The notes under the pieces are model-generated. The model saw nothing but the letters and a program-made list of their open reading frames with translations, did not search any database and was not told the DNA's origin. Below, piece after piece: positions 60,301 through 64,000 of a stretch of DNA of 64,000 nucleotides (positions are counted from its first letter, which is position 1; the number at the start of each line of letters is the position of its first letter). The translations under genes were made by a program, and so were the position numbers. Source of the DNA: Microglena sp. YARC (lineage: Eukaryota > Chlorophyta > Chlorophyceae > Chlamydomonadales > Chlamydomonadaceae); assembly GCA_022414725.1 (NCBI GenBank), contig CM039462.1, forward strand, positions 72,503,837-72,567,836, in the 5' to 3' direction.

Positions 60301-62762
60301 TTCGTGTAGGGGCTTACCGAAGACGGTATTTGAGGTCTTTAAGGGTCTGAATCTCAAGACAATCTCAACACAGCTTGACATATCCATTGTTTTTAGGTCT
60401 TACGAGGTACATTGTACATATATACAACTTTCTACTTCCTACACGAAAATAGTAAAATTACACCAAAATGGAAAGTCCTATATAGGGACTTGAATAGAGA
60501 AAGTTTCCTTTTTTGGTGTAATATTAAGGATTTCGTGTAGGGGCTTACCGAAGACGGTATTTGAGGTCTTTAAGGGTCTGAATCTCAAGACAATCTCAAC
60601 ACAGCTTGACATATCCATTGTTTTTAGGTCTTACGAGGTACATTGTACATATATACAACTTTCTACTTCCTACACGAAAATAGTAAAATTACACCAAAAT
60701 GGAAAGTCCTATATAGGGACTTGAATAGAGAAAGTTTCCTTTTTTGGTGTAATATTAAGGATTTCGTGTAGGGGCTTACCGAAGACGGTATTTGAGGTCT
60801 TTAAGGGTCTGAATCTCAAGACAATCTCAACACAGCTTGACATATCCATTGTTTTTAGGTCTTACGAGGTACATTGTACATATATACAACTTTCTACTTC
60901 CTACACGAAAATAGTAAAATTACACCAAAATGGAAAGTCCTATATAGGGACTTGAATAGAGAAAGTTTCCTTTTTTGGTGTAATATTAAGGATTTCGTGT
61001 AGGGGCTTACCGAAGACGGTATTTGAGGTCTTTAAGGGTCTGAATCTCAAGACAATCTCAACACAGCTTGACATATCCATTGTTTTTAGGTCTTACGAGG
61101 TACATTGTACATATATACAACTTTCTACTTCCTACACGAAAATAGTAAAATTACACCAAAATGGAAAGTCCTATATAGGGACTTGAATAGAGAAAGTTTC
61201 CTTTTTTGGTGTAATATTAAGGATTTCGTGTAGGGGCTTACCGAAGACGGTATTTGAGGTCTTTAAGGGTCTGAATCTCAAGACAATCTCAACACAGCTT
61301 GACATATCCATTGTTTTTAGGTCTTACGAGGTACATTGTACATATATACAAACTTTCTACTTCCTACACGAAAATAGTAAAATTACACCAAAATGGAAAG
61401 TCCTATATAGGGACTTGAATAGAGAAAGTTTCCTTTTTTGGTGTAATATTAAGGATTTCGTGTAGGGGCTTACCGAAGACGGTATTTGAGGTCTTTAAGG
61501 GTCTGAATCTCAAGACAATCTCAACACAGCTTGACATATCCATTGTTTTTAGGTCTTACGAGGTACATTGTACATATATACAACTTTCTACTTCCTACAC
61601 GAAAATAGTAAAATTACACCAAAATGAAAAGTCCTATATAGGGACTTGAATAGAGAAAGTTTCCTTTTTTGGTGTAATATTAAGGATTTCGTGTAGGGGC
61701 TTACCGAAGACGGTATTTGAGGTCTTTAAGGGTCTGAATCTCAAGACAATCTCAACACAGCTTGACATATCCATTGTTTTTAGGTCTTACGAGGTACATT
61801 GTACATATATACAACTTTCTACTTCCTACACGAAAATAGTAAAATTACACCAAAATGGAAAGTCCTATATAGGGACTTGAATAGAGAAAGTTTCCTTTTT
61901 GGTGTAATATTAAGGATTTCGTGTAGGGGCTTACCGAAGACGGTATTTGAGGTCTTTAAGGGTCTGAATCTCAAGACAATCTCAACACAGCTTGACATAT
62001 CCATTGTTTTTAGGTCTTACGAGGTACATTGTACATATATACAACTTTCTACTTCCTACACGAAAATAGTAAAATTACACCAAAATGGAAAGTCCTATAT
62101 AGGGACTTGAATAGAGAAAGTTTCCTTTTTTGGTGTAATATTAAGGATTTCGTGTAGGGGCTTACCGAAGACGGTATTTGAGGTCTTTAAGGGTCTGAAT
62201 CTCAAGACAATCTCAACACAGCTTGACATATCCATTGTTTTTAGGTCTTACGAGGTACATTGTACATATATACAACTTTCTACTTCCTACACGAAAATAG
62301 TAAAATTACACCAAAATGGAAAGTCCTATATAGGGACTTGAATAGAGAAAGTTTCCTTTTTTGGTGTAATATTAAGGATTTCGTGTAGGGGCTTACCGAA
62401 GACGGTATTTGAGGTCTTTAAGGGTCTGAATCTCAAGACAATCTCAACACAGCTTGACATATCCATTGTTTTTAGGTCTTACAAGGTACATTGTATATAT
62501 ATACAACTTTCTACTTCCTACACGAAAATAGTAAAATTACACCAAAATGGAAAGTCCTATATAGGGACTTGAATAGAGAAAGTTTCCTTTTTTGGTGTAA
62601 TATTAAGGATTTCGTGTAGGGGCTTACCGAAGACGGTATTTGAGGTCTTTAAGGGTCTGAATCTCAAGACAATCTCAACACAGCTTGACATATCCATTGT
62701 TTTTAGGTCCTACGAGGTACATTGTATATATATACAACTTTCTACTTCCTACACGAAAATAG
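57365..62762. repeat. 231-bp tandem array, about 23 copies, each with a long hairpin
   Basis: Units begin CAACACAGCTTGACATATCC and are about 231 bp, nearly identical. Each holds CCTACACGAAAATAG...ATTACACCAAAA paired with TTTTTTGGTGTAAT...TTTCGTGTAGG, a stem of about 30 bp with an internal loop. The core has GGAAAGTCCTATATAGGGAC and GAGAAAGTTTCC, itself a nested palindrome (GTCCTATATAGGGAC). Variants are single indels (for example 57805, 60240, 61351) and GTATATA/GTACATA. No gene. Confidence 0.95.
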
Positions 62763-62777
62763 GGTGTGTTTGAGTCC

Positions 62778-62879
62778 TGTAGCGTTTGTAGCGTTTGTAT
62801 TGCTCCCAGCAATAGATTATATTTTTCGGCTCCGTATATTTACATTGCTGGAGACCGTACAAACGCTACAAACGCTACA
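62778..62879. repeat. Foldback element, TGTAGCG type, copy 1
   Basis: Arms TGTAGCGTTTGTAGCGTTTG and CAAACGCTACAAACGCTACA are perfect complements. Inside, CAGCAAT pairs with ATTGCTG. The right flank is CCTCTCTTTTTACTTATTAA followed by an A run. Confidence 0.85.
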
Positions 62880-62925
62880 CCTCTCTTTTTACTTATTAAT
62901 AAAAAAAAAGTATGTGTGTGAGTCC

Positions 62926-63061
62926 TGTAGCGTTTGTAGCGTTTGTATTGCTCCCAGCAATAGATTTATTTATTCGGCTCCGTATATATACATTGCTGGA
63001 GACCGTACAAACGCTACAAACGCTACACGCTACAAATGCTACACCTCTCTTTTTACTTATT
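62926..63061. repeat. Foldback element, TGTAGCG type, copy 2
   Basis: A 148-bp-spaced duplicate of the previous element with the same flanks. The right arm carries an extra CGCTACAAATGCTACA repeat. Confidence 0.85.
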
Positions 63062-63089
63062 AATAAAAAAAAAGTGTGTGTGTGAGTGC

Positions 63090-63268
63090 CAACTGAATTG
63101 GAAGCCTGTGATGATCTGGTTGACAAGCGTAGCTCCAGTGACCAACGTAGTTCCCATCTTGTACATGCCGCTGCGCATTACATAGTGGTCCCCGAGTAGC
63201 CTCTTTACCGCTTCGAGCATGTTGACTGTTTCTGCAAAATGCTCAGAGGAGAATCGACGGAAGGCCAT
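63090..63268 (-). CDS. Short hypothetical exon-like ORF
   Basis: From ATG at 63268 the frame gives MAFRRFSSEHFAETVNMLEA, VKRLLGDHYVMRSGMYKMG and TTLVTGATLVNQIITGFQ, which looks like real protein (a helix, then a possible membrane-associated segment). The frame then enters the GTGTGTG/A-run flank of the foldbacks, so the 3' part is lost or lies in another exon. Not recognised. Confidence 0.35.
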
Positions 63269-63279
63269 TCTGCAAAATA

Positions 63280-63620
63280 TAATAGAATGATTGAATTACA
63301 TTATCTGTGGGGAGTGAAATGAACCCGTCACCCGTCACCCGTCACCCGTCACTCCGCTACATAAAACACTCCCCCCTGTCCTTCACTGCATCCACCGCAT
63401 ATCTATGTTTTTTCCATGTCATGAACCGTATTTTGAACGTGTTCACCTGCCCACCACTGAAAAGCCTCCCCTTCTCGGTAATCTACATCTAGAGACAAGC
63501 CACACTGCATGATTCAGCAGCTGAATTCCATTGCCCGCTCCGCGGGCCCGCCCTCCCCCATCCCTTGATAATTCCATAGTTTTTCAAGCAGAAGCCTGCT
63601 GGAGACCACAACCCTCAGAC
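63280..63620. repeat. Dispersed repeat R490, copy 3 (partial)
   Basis: From ATGATTGAATTACATTATCT through (ACCCGTC)n, ACACTCCCCCCTGTCCTTCA and the GCCCGCTCCGCGGGC hairpin to TCAAGCAGAAGCCTGCT, with GGAGAC instead of TGAGAC. Confidence 0.8.
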
Positions 63621-64000
63621 CGTCTCTCTCTCTCTCTCTTCATGTGGTGTACATGTCTTGTTTTGTTTCACGTGTTTCACCACAAAAGGAAACTTTTTTC
63701 AGTTTCAGTTTCCTATAGGACTTTACTTTTTTGGTGAAACATGTGAAACAAATAAATAATAGAATAAGATAGCGGATTCTGAATAGACCACAGGATCTTC
63801 TTCTACGAAGATGCCACAGCTGAATGCCATTGCCCGCTCCGCGGGCCCGCCTTCCCCCATCCCTTGATAATTCCATAGTTTTTTCAAGCAGAAGCCTGCT
63901 GGAGACCACAACCCTCAGACCGTCTCTCTCTCTCTTCATGTGGTGTACATGTCTTGTTTTGTTTCACGCGTTTCACCACAAAAGGAAACTTTTTTCAGTT
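63600..64000. repeat. Duplicated GTTTCAC foldback and R490 end
   Basis: GACCACAACCCTCAGACCGT, (TC)n, ATGTGGTGTACATGTCTTG and a foldback (63662-63750: GTTTCACGTGTTTCACCAC, arm complement GGTGAAACATGTGAAAC) are repeated about 300 bp later, from about 63902 to beyond the window edge. Confidence 0.8.

Noticed and set aside
57365..62762. Possible CRISPR array
   Set aside because: Units are 231 bp and nearly identical throughout, with no short repeats separated by unique spacers and no cas-like genes. It is an ordinary tandem array with hairpins.
1..64000. rRNA genes
   Set aside because: No stretch resembling conserved small- or large-subunit rRNA was noticed on either strand.

Overview
The window looks like a repeat-rich stretch of a eukaryotic nuclear genome, most likely a protist or alga; I cannot name the species. 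Supporting signs are two GT-AG introns (116 and 125 bp) whose removal keeps the reading frame, a LINE-type retrotransposon, Tc1/mariner elements with TA target duplications, long minisatellites, and small proteins with eukaryotic or giant-virus-like domains (caspase fold, U-box, LRAT, ankyrin, F-box-like). Two tandem primase-polymerase/SF3 helicase genes (51.7-56.5 kb) and a third SF3 helicase (8.4-9.8 kb) have no visible introns and look viral or mobile in origin. Endogenised giant-virus-like DNA, or a very repetitive viral genome, is therefore possible.

The clearest system is a family of composite transposons that pair a Tc1/mariner (IS630-like) DD34E transposase with a Fanzor protein, the eukaryotic relative of the RNA-guided nuclease TnpB. 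There are three large copies: 16.5-19.9 kb (minus strand, both genes intact), 24.7-28.1 kb (transposase intact, Fanzor broken) and 37.6-43.4 kb (transposase intact, Fanzor deleted internally and split by a LINE). All share CAGTTG-starting inverted ends and TA duplications. Deletion derivatives and lone ends lie at 14.4, 22.4, 34.0, 35.2 and 37.5 kb. A 276-bp derivative keeps both termini, including two hairpins at the Fanzor 3' end that are candidates for the guide RNA. An LRAT-like gene lies between two inverted Fanzor-side ends.

Layout: 0-4.3 kb holds simple and tandem repeats. At 4.5-5.7 kb are an F-box/ankyrin-like exon and a caspase-like gene. At 5.7-8.2 kb lies the first copy of a composite repeat (leader cassette, short-motif array, minisatellite, tail), repeated at 35.5-37.5 and 45.7-51.7 kb. 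At 8.4-9.8 kb is an SF3 helicase. At 10-14.3 kb are dispersed repeats, a hypothetical gene, an LRAT fragment and a U-box gene. At 14.4-28.1 kb are Fanzor elements 1 and 2 with two more caspase-like genes and a few hypothetical genes. At 28.6-35.5 kb are small genes (an intron-bearing hypothetical, thioredoxin-like, nuclease-like, ankyrin, LRAT) among 210-bp and 10-bp tandem repeats. Then come element 3 with its nested LINE, two small genes, the 5-kb minisatellite, the primase-helicase pair, a 23-copy 231-bp array (57.4-62.8 kb) and further dispersed repeats.

Two genome-scale patterns stand out. A leader cassette carrying a strong 5' splice-site sequence occurs seven times, always in the same orientation and each time upstream of a minus-strand gene. 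In addition, several families of short foldback elements share a core but have different, internally matched stems. Starts, splice sites and functions were read by eye and no database search was made.
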